Source of the DNA: CAVYVZ01 sp963772065
GTDB taxonomy: Bacteria; Acidobacteriota; Vicinamibacteria; Vicinamibacterales; UBA2999
DNA length: 64,000 bases
Direction: 5' to 3'
Assembly (NCBI GenBank): GCA_963772065.1
Contig: CAVYVZ010000006.1
Location: 1-64,000, forward strand
In this document: one piece after another, positions 31,067 to 39,395 of the stretch
Position numbering within the stretch: position 1 is the first letter of the stretch
Layout of the letters: each line of letters begins with the position of its first letter
Notes under the pieces: model-generated
Told to the model about the DNA's origin: nothing
The model's database searches: none
What the model saw: only the letters and a program-made list of their open reading frames with translations
Program-made: the position numbers and the translations under genes

Positions 31067-32103
31067 TGCAGGGTCTGGATCTTTCCACCGTTCGCTTCGA
31101 AGAGCCCTTATGGCTGCCGCTGCTCGCGGCGCCGGTGCTGCTTCTCGTGTTGTGGCTGTGGCGGCTGGCGCAGCGCCAGAGCGACCGGCGCGCGTTCAAG
31201 CGACGCGGGCTCAGCCAATCATCGGGAGGGCGCGGCTTCAGCCGGCCCAAAATCCCTCTCTTCGGCGATCTGCTGGCCGCCTTCTTCCTCCTCCTCGCGC
31301 TGGCCGCGACGGCTCTCGCGCTCGCGCGGCCGGTCGTCGTCGTCTCGCTCGTGCGGACCGCGGGCATCGACCTCGTCGTCCTGCAGGATGCGTCGGCATC
31401 GATGCGCGTGGCCGACGTCCAGGGCGATCGCTGGCGGCGCTCGATTCGGTTTCTGCGCGCGCTCGGCCAGTCACTGCGCTGGGAGGACGATCGCGTGGCG
31501 CTGGCGCTCTTCGCGAGCATCGCCACACCGCAGATCCGGCTCACGCGCGACCCCAACACGTTCTTCTTCTTTCTCGACAATCTCGACGACGAGCCGCCCT
31601 TCCGGCTGCAGGACCCTGGCACGTGGGACACGAACATCGAGCGGGGGATCTACTGGGGACTGCGCCTCGTCGACAAGGACCGCGAGCTCCTCGGTCCGTC
31701 GAACAACGCGCGCGCGTTCGTGCTGATCTCGGACGGTCAGGCATGGAGCGGCCAGGTGGAGCAATCGCTGGAGCTCGCGCGGAAGCGACGGATCCCGGTG
31801 TATGTGATTGGGGTCGGTACAACGGCGGGCGGCGTGATCCCCGAACCGCAGCGCGTGTCGACGGAGGCGCCCGTGTCCTCGCGCCTCGATCGCAACTCGC
31901 TGGCGATGATCGCCACCGCCGCGGGCGGACGCTACTTCGAGCTCGATCGCGACCCTGACGCGGACATCGCGAACGCGATCATCTCCGCGACGCGCACGCA
32001 GTCCAGCGAGAACGCTGCGTCTGAGGGAACGGAGGAACTCTATCCGCAGTGCCTGCTCGCCGCCGCCGGGTTGCTCCTTCTCGCGGCCGCTGCGCGAATG
32101 TGA
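31066..32103 (+). CDS. vWA-domain membrane protein (BatB-like)
   Basis: A 345-residue protein with two N-terminal membrane helices (about 18-35 and 66-92), a vWA domain with MIDAS DASAS (GIDLVVLQDASASM), the RAFVLISDG motif, and a C-terminal hydrophobic segment (CLLAAAGLLLLAAAARM). It starts at GTG 31066. This is the last gene of the MoxR operon; an IS element begins 21 bases after its stop, so any further Bat gene has been displaced or never existed. Confidence 0.87.
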   Translation: MQGLDLSTVRFEEPLWLPLLAAPVLLLVLWLWRLAQRQSDRRAFKRRGLSQSSGGRGFSRPKIPLFGDLLAAFFLLLALAATALALARPVVVVSLVRTAGIDLVVLQDASASMRVADVQGDRWRRSIRFLRALGQSLRWEDDRVALALFASIATPQIRLTRDPNTFFFFLDNLDDEPPFRLQDPGTWDTNIERGIYWGLRLVDKDRELLGPSNNARAFVLISDGQAWSGQVEQSLELARKRRIPVYVIGVGTTAGGVIPEPQRVSTEAPVSSRLDRNSLAMIATAAGGRYFELDRDPDADIANAIISATRTQSSENAASEGTEELYPQCLLAAAGLLLLAAAARM

Positions 32104-32123
32104 ATGCCATGAGCCAGTTCTAG

Positions 32124-33399
32124 CAGGCTGTTGAAAAACTCAGCCGAGGGGGTACCCGAAGCATCCCCTCGGCGTACTACACTGCGCGCAGCCAGGAGGA
32201 GGCCTCGCTGATGCGCGGACACGACGAGCGATCGGATTTCCTGTTTAGCTACGTGGCCCCCGAGCATCGGGTGCCGAAAGATCATCCGCTGCGCACGGTA
32301 CGGCAGCTGACCGATGCGGCGCTCGAGCGATTGTCGCCGCGGTTCGCGAAGCTGTACTCGGACATGGGCCGGCCGTCGATTCCGCCGGAGCAATTGCTGC
32401 GCGCGCTGGTGCTGCAGGTGCTCTATAGCGTGCGGAGCGAGCGGCTCTTGATCGAGCAGCTCGATTACAACCTGCTGTTCCGGTGGTTTGTGGGCCTGGG
32501 CATGGACGAGCCGATGTGGAATCACTCGACGTTCTCGAAAAACCGCGACCGGCTGCTGGCCGGCGACATCGCGCAGGCGTTCTTCGCGGAAGTGCTGGTC
32601 GAGGCGAAGACGCGGCGGCTGCTGTCTGACGAGCACTTCACGGTGGACGGCACGTTGCTGGAGGCGTGGGCGAGTCACAAGAGCGTGCGGCCGAAGGACG
32701 AGCGGCCGTCCGGTCCGCCGGACGATCCCAGGAATCCGACGGTGAATTTCCGCGGCGAGCGGCGGACCAATGCGACACATCAGTCGACGACGGATCCCGA
32801 TGCCCGGCTCGCGAAGAAGGGCCGGGGCAGCCGGCGAAGCTCGCGTATCACGGGCACGTCTGCATGGAGAACCGCCACGGCTTGGTCGTCGACACGATGG
32901 TGACGCCGGCGGATGGGTACGCCGAGGTGGACGCTGCGCTCGTGATGGCGGAGCGGTTGCCGGGCGGGCGTGCCACCATGGGGATGGACAAGTACGACGA
33001 CCAGCGGCGATTGATCACCGGGCTGCGCGAGATGGCCGATCACGCCGCACGTCGCGCAGTGGCCGACCACGCGCACACGGCGGAGTGGGATCGACGCCCG
33101 GACGACACGGCAGCCTGGCTACGCGCGTCAGTCAACGGAAACGGAAGCTCGTCGAAGAAGTCTTTGGCTGGATGAAGACGATCGGGCTGCTGCGCAAGCT
33201 GCGGCATCGCGGCGGACCGAAGGTCGGATGGATCTTCACCTTCACCGCGGCCGCGTACAACTTGGTGCGGCTGCGCACCTTGGTACCGCGCTATGCGTAG
33301 CGCGGGACGGCAGCCCGACTGGTCAGCGACCAGCCGGGCCGACGATAAACCGACGAAGGAGAGAGAACGAGCTCTCAGAATCACTAATTCAACAGCCTG
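32124..33399. mobile_element. IS5-family insertion sequence, 1276 bp
   Basis: Terminal inverted repeats CAGGCTGTTGAA/TTCAACAGCCTG bound the element. It is flanked by direct CTAG duplications (32120-32123 and 33400-33403), the four-base palindromic target typical of IS5-group elements. One transposase frame on the plus strand has broken into several pieces. The right end carries the last codons of the adjacent OMP reading frame. Confidence 0.9.
32211..33300 (+). pseudogene. IS5-family transposase, multiply frameshifted
   Basis: The N-terminal segment (MRGHDERSDFLFSYVAPEHRVP) carries the first catalytic Asp (HFTVDGTLLEAWASHKS). After a frame change near 32820 the text continues HGHVCMENRHGLVVDTMVTPADGYAE and MGMDKYDD, the second Asp region but missing the usual GADKGYD form. 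A further change near 33025-33040 gives VTPHVAQ...RTTRQPGYA. Another near 33125 restores SQRKRKLVEEVFGWMKTIGLLRK, with the catalytic Glu. At least three breaks and the altered Asp region favour decay, although the region's general indel rate may contribute. Confidence 0.85.
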
Positions 33400-34724
33400 C
33401 TAGAACCGTACTCCACGCCGAGGAGCGGCGAGAGTCGGTCGGTGAGCCCGCCCGCCGTGGCATTGAAGCGCAGGTTGAAGTTCACGAGCAGCCCCGCCGC
33501 GACGTTCAGCTTCAGGCCAATGGAACCGCTCGTCGTGAGATAGGACTCCTCGACGAACGCGATGTCGTCGAATACGGCCGATCCGAGCGGCCCCTGTACC
33601 TGGAACTGGTGCATCTGAAGCCTGGGTGACCTCGCAACGAAGTTGGTGAGCAGGTCGAACGCGAGCGTCATCCGGTCGCTCAGTCCGACGTCGGCGCCCA
33701 GGGCGGTCGTGACGCGGTCCGGCAGGTCCGCCTTCTCCCCCGTCTTCGGATCGCCGGCGAGCACGCTCGCGCCATTCCACTGGTAGCCGACGTTCACGTG
33801 CGGCGAGAACCGCCTGTATGCGAACGACACCACGGCGAACGGCCGCACGCCCCACGCGCCCGATCCGAGCAGATCGTCTTCGTCTCCGCTCGGCATCCGA
33901 ACCTCCACGCCGGCCGCGATGCCGCGATGCCCGGTCCGGACGAGGGTGTGCTTCGCGCGGACGACGAGGTCGCCCACGCCCGTCGCGGACCCCTGGGCCG
34001 CGAACAGCTGATGATCGCCGATGCCGCCGGGTGCCGTGTCTTCCGGGAAATAGTGCACGGCGGTCCCCGGCTCTGTCCCAAAACGCCGGATGACGGCGTC
34101 GGACGCCACGGCCAGGCGCGTGTGCACCACGGGCACCGCCACCGACAGCTCGACGCGATCGTGCAGCCCATACGTGACGAGACCGGTGAACTGCGCCACG
34201 CTCGCCTCGATGGCGTTCGTCGTGGAGACGACGTCGGCGCGCCCTCCGCCCAGCCGGAAGTCGTCGTGCGTGAACAGCGCCGGAATGCGCCGCATGTCGA
34301 TGCCCTCGAGGGCGTCGAATGAAAAGAACTGGTAGTTGTAGCCGAACACGATCTTGCCGCGGCCGATCGTCTCGGCGCGGTCCGCAAGGATCGGCCCGAA
34401 GCTTTGTGTCGATCGCGCGAATGTTCCGGTCGTCGCGTCGAACCGGTACGTGAATCCGGAGGCGGGCGATGGCAGAGGCACCGAAGTGAGCTGACTCGCC
34501 AGCGCAATGTTGAACTGACGGAAGTTCGACTGGAACGCGCTGTTGAAATGCGCGGAATGGGTCGAGCCGTCCGGCAGCAGGGCGTCGCTGTGCACGGTGA
34601 GGCCGCGGGGGCCGAAGATGTCCTGTACCAGGGTCGCGAGCGCGGCCGCATCCGTGCTCTGGGCCGCTGCCGCGACTGGCGCCGACAGCACGAGGAGCGC
34701 GAGAAGAAGCGTCCGCACAGGCAC
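33384..34724 (-). CDS. Outer-membrane beta-barrel transporter-like protein, 3' end at IS junction
   Basis: A signal peptide (MPVRTLLLALLVLSAPVAAAAQ, from GTG 34724) is followed by about 420 residues of alternating beta-strand pattern. KIVFGYNYQFFSFDALEG, GLHDRVELSVAVPVVHTRL and LDLLTNFVARSP-type strands resemble MetA-type transport barrels. As read it ends GVEYGSSRLLN inside the IS. If one T were missing from the TT near 33405, the end would be GVEYGF and a TAG overlapping the CTAG target, a normal aromatic C-terminus for a barrel. The GTG overlaps the stop of the Ser/Thr kinase gene by one base. Substrate unknown. Confidence 0.75.
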   Translation of the reverse strand: MPVRTLLLALLVLSAPVAAAAQSTDAAALATLVQDIFGPRGLTVHSDALLPDGSTHSAHFNSAFQSNFRQFNIALASQLTSVPLPSPASGFTYRFDATTGTFARSTQSFGPILADRAETIGRGKIVFGYNYQFFSFDALEGIDMRRIPALFTHDDFRLGGGRADVVSTTNAIEASVAQFTGLVTYGLHDRVELSVAVPVVHTRLAVASDAVIRRFGTEPGTAVHYFPEDTAPGGIGDHQLFAAQGSATGVGDLVVRAKHTLVRTGHRGIAAGVEVRMPSGDEDDLLGSGAWGVRPFAVVSFAYRRFSPHVNVGYQWNGASVLAGDPKTGEKADLPDRVTTALGADVGLSDRMTLAFDLLTNFVARSPRLQMHQFQVQGPLGSAVFDDIAFVEESYLTTSGSIGLKLNVAAGLLVNFNLRFNATAGGLTDRLSPLLGVEYGSSRLLN

Positions 34725-36607
34725 TACTGGTAGGTGACGCCGTCGATGGTCCATGCCTCCCCCATTCGGCGCATTCGCATCGTCATGCGGCTGGTGCTCG
34801 CGAGGCGGTGGTTTTCGCTCGTGACGATCTGGTATTGGCGCATCGCGGTGACGGTGGCCGTCGCGCCGTCGACGTCGATGCGAAGATCGGTCAGGCGGAC
34901 CTGCAGGCTGCGTGCGTTGGCGAACTCGGAGCGAATCGCCCGCTCCTGCGCCGCCGGAAGTGACGGCCACAGCGCCTTCAGCGCAGCGAGGCTCCGCGCT
35001 TCGAGCGCCCCGACATACTGATTCACCACCGCGCGAATGGATTCGCGCGAATCCGGCGTTTCGGGAGCCGGTTCCGTGCGCGCCGGAGGAGGCGGCAGCT
35101 CCGCGCGTGGTGGAACCACGGTCGGAGGCTCTACTGGAGCCTCGGTCCGGACGGGTGGCGTCGGCGTCGACTCAGCGCGTAATCGCTCACGCGCGCCCTG
35201 TTCGGCGCGCGCCTCGATCTCCGCGCCGCGGTACATCGCTTCAGCTTCGAGGGCCCGCGCGGCGGCGCGGGCGAACTGGCCGGCGGCATACAAGCCTGCC
35301 GCCTCGCCCTCGGTTGAAATCGCCCGTCGATACGCGGCCAGGGCCTCCGCCCCCGCGGCGTCCGCGAGCGCGCGCGTCTTTCGCGCGCGCGAGATCGCCT
35401 CGTCGGCGCGGGTTCGGTCGGCCTGACTCGCGCCCGGCGCGTCCACCGGCCGCGCGATCGGAGGTCGCGTGACGGGCTCCGTGGCCACCGGCGGCTTCTC
35501 CGAAGACGCGGAAACAGGCGGCGGCGACGGCTGCGGCGCGGGCGCCGGTTGCGTGATCGCAGCCGGCGTCTCAGCGGCCGGAGGAGCGTCGCTCGGGTTC
35601 TTCTGCCAGGAGTCGAAGATCAAGAGAGCTCCGGCGATCCCCAGGACTCCGCCGACAACTGCCGTCGTGCGCACTCGCCTCGGCGACCACGGTGCGGAAG
35701 TGGGCAATGCGGCGTCGTCGGGCGCCGCAGCCGTGGCGGCGCGCCGTGGCACGACGGCCGTGGCAGCCAGCGTGGCCGGCACGACGGGCGTCGAACCGGT
35801 CCAATCGCGGCACGTGATGAGATCCTCCAGCAGCTCCGCCGCCGTCTGGTGCCGATCCTCGCGACGCTTGGCGATCGCCCGCTCGACGACGGCGACGAGC
35901 TTCGGCGGCAACTTGGGATCCAGCTCGTGGAGCGACGGAGGCGACACCTCGAGCACCTTGAAGAGCGTGTTGGCAAACGAGTTGCCCTCGAAGGCCTTCC
36001 GTCCGGACAGCAGCTCGTACAGGACGACGCCGGCGGCAAAGATATCCGTCCTTCGATCGACGCGCTCGCCCCTCACCTGTTCCGGCGACATGTAGTTCGC
36101 CGTTCCCATGATCGTCTCGCTGCGCGTCAACTCCGACGCGACGAGATGCGCCAGACCGAAATCGAGGATCTTCACTTCGTCGAGGTCCGTGACGAAGATG
36201 TTCGCAGGCGTGATGTCACGGTGTACGACCCCGCGCTCGTGCGCGTAGTCGAGCGCGTGACAGACCTGGATCATAACGTCGACGGCCCGGCGCACGGACA
36301 GCCGGCCTCCTCCGGTCATCCGCGTCGACAGCGCGGCCCCGGTCAGATACTCCATCGCAAGGAACGGCCGGCCGCCGTCTTCCCCGAGGTCGTGGATGAC
36401 GATGATGTTCTTGTGTGAGAGCTGACCTGCAGATTGCGCTTCGCGGAAGAACCGTTCGCGAATCTCGGGCTTGGTGTCGAGGACGGCGGAGATCACCTTG
36501 ACCGCCATCGTCCGGCGCAGCACGGGATCGAACGCCTTGTAAACAGCGCCCATCCCACCCTGGCCGATCTTCTCCAGGATCTCGTACCGTCCGACCGTTT
36601 CAGGCAT
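34724..36607 (-). CDS. Transmembrane Ser/Thr protein kinase with extracytoplasmic C-terminal domain
   Basis: The kinase domain occupies about residues 7-265: GQGGMG glycine loop at 15-20, catalytic Lys37, HRDITPAN, DFGL and MSPEQVRGE. The usual HRDLKPxN has Ile-Thr in place of Leu-Lys, so the catalytic-loop Lys is missing although the Asp is kept; this may lower activity. One membrane helix (about 317-336) precedes a Pro/Ala-rich and helical stretch. A C-terminal NTF2-like domain (IRAVVNQYVGALEARSLAALKALWPS to AWTIDGVTYQ) ends the protein. I start at ATG 36607 (MPETVGRYEILEKIG). It is divergent from a hybrid histidine kinase gene. Confidence 0.88.
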   Translation of the reverse strand: MPETVGRYEILEKIGQGGMGAVYKAFDPVLRRTMAVKVISAVLDTKPEIRERFFREAQSAGQLSHKNIIVIHDLGEDGGRPFLAMEYLTGAALSTRMTGGGRLSVRRAVDVMIQVCHALDYAHERGVVHRDITPANIFVTDLDEVKILDFGLAHLVASELTRSETIMGTANYMSPEQVRGERVDRRTDIFAAGVVLYELLSGRKAFEGNSFANTLFKVLEVSPPSLHELDPKLPPKLVAVVERAIAKRREDRHQTAAELLEDLITCRDWTGSTPVVPATLAATAVVPRRAATAAAPDDAALPTSAPWSPRRVRTTAVVGGVLGIAGALLIFDSWQKNPSDAPPAAETPAAITQPAPAPQPSPPPVSASSEKPPVATEPVTRPPIARPVDAPGASQADRTRADEAISRARKTRALADAAGAEALAAYRRAISTEGEAAGLYAAGQFARAAARALEAEAMYRGAEIEARAEQGARERLRAESTPTPPVRTEAPVEPPTVVPPRAELPPPPARTEPAPETPDSRESIRAVVNQYVGALEARSLAALKALWPSLPAAQERAIRSEFANARSLQVRLTDLRIDVDGATATVTAMRQYQIVTSENHRLASTSRMTMRMRRMGEAWTIDGVTYQ

Positions 36608-36678
36608 TGCGGGCTTGAACCTGCACGTCGATTCTACCTCGACCAATTACGGTCCCGTCGGGCGTCATCAGCAACCTG

Positions 36679-36684
36679 TACAAT
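36679..36684 (+). promoter_or_regulatory. -10-like hexamer TACAAT of the hybrid kinase gene
   Basis: TACAAT ends 8 bases before ATG 36693. A TAGAAT on the minus strand (36631-36636) may serve the divergent Ser/Thr kinase, 23 bases from its start. The 85-base gap therefore appears to hold both promoters. Confidence 0.45.
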
Positions 36685-36692
36685 CCCACGCG

Positions 36693-38596
36693 ATGCTCAT
36701 GCGCCGTATCCTCGTGGCTGTCGCGCTTGCCGCGGTCACGTTGTACGTGACTGTCACGGCGCCTGTACTTCGCCTGGATGCGCCCTACCTGCTGCCGATG
36801 GCCGCCGTGATGACCGCGGCCTGGTACGCGGGACTATGGTCGGGCCTGCTGACGAGTTTGATCGTCATGGTCGGCATCACGTACCTAGTCTTGCCGCCCG
36901 CATTCACGCTTCGGATCAAGTCCGCTGACGACATGTTCCGCCTGGCAATCTTCGCCGTCGTCACCGTGGTCATGAGCACGATCATCGAGCGCGGCCGTCG
37001 AACCTCCGCCACGCTGCGCGCCACGCTGTGGAGCATCGATGACGCGGTGATCGTCACGGACGGACAGGGACGGGTCACGTTCATGAATCCCGTGGCGGAA
37101 CGGCTGACCGGATGGACGCTGGCCGACGCGGCGGGTCACGCCGTCGCGGATGTCTACCGAATCGTCGACGAAGCGTCGCGGGAGCCAACGACCAGCCGCA
37201 TCGAAGGCATGCTGCGAGAGAGCGCGCTGCGCGAAGGCGCGATCCTCGGTCCGGCGAAGGAGCGGCTGCTCCTGTCGGCGCACGGCGCCGAGCACCCGGT
37301 GGTCGACAGCGGCTCCTCGGTGATCGACGAGAACGGGGATCGCATCGGCGCCGTTCTGGTCTTCAGGGATGTATCGGAGCAGCGTGCGGCGCGTCAGGCG
37401 GCGGAGCGGGCCAACCGCCTGAAGGACGAGTTCCTCGCCACGGTGTCGCACGAGCTGCGCACGCCGTTGAACGCGGTGCTCGGCTGGACCCGCATGCTGC
37501 GCACGGGCTCGGTTGCGCCGAGCGCGACGATGCGTGCCATCGAGGCGGTCGATCGCAACGCCGACGCGCTTGCAAACCTCGTGAACGACCTGCTGGACGT
37601 GTCGAGGATTGTGACCGGTCAACTCCGGCTCAACCCCGAGCCGACCGATGTGGCGGACCTCGTTCGCGATTCGCTCGAAGCGCTCGGACCGCCCCTCGTG
37701 GCGAAGCGGCTGAAGCTCGCCGCCGACATCGAACGAGTGCCGCGGCTTCTCGTCGACGCCAACCGCCTGCGACAGGTCGTGTGGAACCTGCTGACCAACG
37801 CGATCAAGTTCACACCGGCCGGTGGCGATATCTCGGTCCGTGTTTCGCAGGAAGACGTCTGGGTGCGAATCGTCGTCTCCGACACCGGCCAGGGCATCGA
37901 CGGTGATCAGCTCCCCTACGTGTTCAATCGTTTCTGGCAGGCGGATGCGGCGCCTACGCGAACGGTTGGCGGCCTCGGTCTTGGCCTCGCCATCGTGCGG
38001 CACCTCGTCGAAGCGCATGCCGGCACCGTGACGGCGGACAGCCAGGGGGTCGGCCAGGGCGCCTCGTTCACGGTGTCGCTGCCGCTCTCGGCCGCGGTGG
38101 AGGAACCGGCTGGCGGCGAGGTGCCGAAAACCGAGCGGCGCTCCGCCCCTCCTTCACTCGAGGGTCTTCGCGTGCTCGCCGTGGACGATGATGAGGACTC
38201 GCTGGCGCTCGTGGCCGCAGCACTGCGCCGTGTCGGCGCCGACGTTCGAACCGCGCGCTCGGTCGACGACGCGATCGCGTCCTGCCGCGAGCGGATGCCC
38301 GACCTGCTCCTCGCGGACATCGCCATGCCGGGCAAGGACGGTTTCGCGCTCCTGTCGGAGCTGCGCGTGCATTTCGGCGCCAGCCCTCCCGCGCTGGCGC
38401 TGACGGCGTACGCCGGCAACCGGCATCGTCAGGCCGCGCTCGACGCCGGTTTCACGGAGCATCTCGAGAAGCCGATCAACCCCGACCAGCTCGCGGCGGT
38501 CGTCGAGGACATCACCCGCCGCCGCGCAATGCATAGGGTCTGGCCCCTATGGTGCCAGGCCTTGGAGAGGTTCCTCGCGAAGGCCTGGCACCATAG
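36693..38596 (+). CDS. Hybrid sensor histidine kinase / response regulator with DUF4118-type membrane domain
   Basis: Three to four membrane helices (about 1-90) form a DUF4118-like sensor region. A PAS domain follows (LWSIDDAVIVTDGQGRVTFMNPVAERLTGW), then HisKA (FLATVSHELRTPLNAVLGW), HATPase (NLLTNAIKFTP, DTGQGI, GLGLGLAI) and a receiver domain (VDDDEDS, phospho-Asp in LLLADIAMPGKDG, LTAYA, KPI). As read the frame does not stop but runs on through antisense and into the molybdenum hydroxylase gene to 41588. The left arm of the hairpin at 38534 lacks one G relative to the right arm. With it the frame stops at TAG 38594-38596, which I use as the end. Confidence 0.85.
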
Positions 38597-38609
38597 GGGC
38601 CAGACCCCT
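38534..38609. repeat. REP-like 29-bp inverted repeat (bidirectional terminator)
   Basis: The left arm (38534-38562) and right arm (38580-38609) are reverse complements except for one missing G in the run at 38535-38537. The loop is 17 bases. It lies between the convergent hybrid kinase and OmpA-like genes. A similar sequence, close to one arm, occurs at 63635-63666, so it belongs to a dispersed family. Confidence 0.85.
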
Positions 38610-38612
38610 AAC

Positions 38613-39278
38613 CTACACTCGGATCCGAATGACGATGCGGCGGTTCTGCGCGCGTCCGGCTTCGGTTCTGTTCGAGGTCACGGGCCTGTCCTCGCCGAAG
38701 CTGATGATGTTCATCTTGTGCAGCGGCACCTGGTGGACGTCATAGAGGTATTTCTGCACGGCCTGCGCGCGCGCCAATCCAACCTTCGCGTTCACGGAGT
38801 TCGTTCCACGGTCGTCGGTGTGGCCCTCGATCTCGATGTACACGTTCTTCGGGTCGTCCACGAGCTCGTGGATCATGCCGTCGATGCGCACCTTCGCGCC
38901 GTCGGGCAGTTCAGCTCCACCGAAGGCGAAGTTCGTCTCATCGGTGGTCATCGCGACGTCGTACAGAAGCTTCTTCGACGCCTTATCGAGAGCCTGGAGG
39001 CGCATGCCGGCCGTCTTGGCCGCGTTCGCGGCGCCGCTAGCGACGCCATGGGCGGCATCGGCGGAGCGCGCGGCCGCGCTCGACTTCGCGTCGACGTCCG
39101 CGATGCGGCGCTCGTGCCGCGCCGTCTGCGCCTGCGTTTCTTCGAGCGAATGAATGAGCGCGTTGACCTTCTGATTGGTCGCGCCGACGCTCGATCGCAC
39201 GAACTTCTTCGATGCACACGCCGCCGAAGCGGAGACGGCAAGCGTGGTGACGATCGCGATAAATGTGAGCTTGCGCAT
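38613..39278 (-). CDS. OmpA-family peptidoglycan-binding lipoprotein
   Basis: The signal sequence MRKLTFIAIVTTLAVSASAACAS has a plausible lipobox ending at Cys. A coiled, Ala-rich helical region (about 35-110) follows and then an OmpA C-terminal domain (about 115-221). The latter has YIEIEGHTDDRGTNSVNAKVGLARAQAVQKYL and AGRAQNRRIVIRIRV, including the Asp and Arg that contact diaminopimelate. It should tether the outer membrane to peptidoglycan. The coiled-coil stem resembles Lpp-like spacers. ATG 39287 is an alternative start, three codons upstream. Confidence 0.88.
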   Translation of the reverse strand: MRKLTFIAIVTTLAVSASAACASKKFVRSSVGATNQKVNALIHSLEETQAQTARHERRIADVDAKSSAAARSADAAHGVASGAANAAKTAGMRLQALDKASKKLLYDVAMTTDETNFAFGGAELPDGAKVRIDGMIHELVDDPKNVYIEIEGHTDDRGTNSVNAKVGLARAQAVQKYLYDVHQVPLHKMNIISFGEDRPVTSNRTEAGRAQNRRIVIRIRV

Positions 39279-39395
39279 GGCTCCCATCCCATCAAGCCGC
39301 CTGCCAACGGCAAACGTCAACGCGGAAAGGCGAGCCGGCCCGGAAGGGCGACGCGGAACTTTCAAATTTGGGAGTCGGGTTACGATGTCAGCCAC

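Noticed and set aside
32211..33300. Active transposase
   Set aside because: At least three frame changes and an altered second Asp motif leave no complete DDE domain as read.
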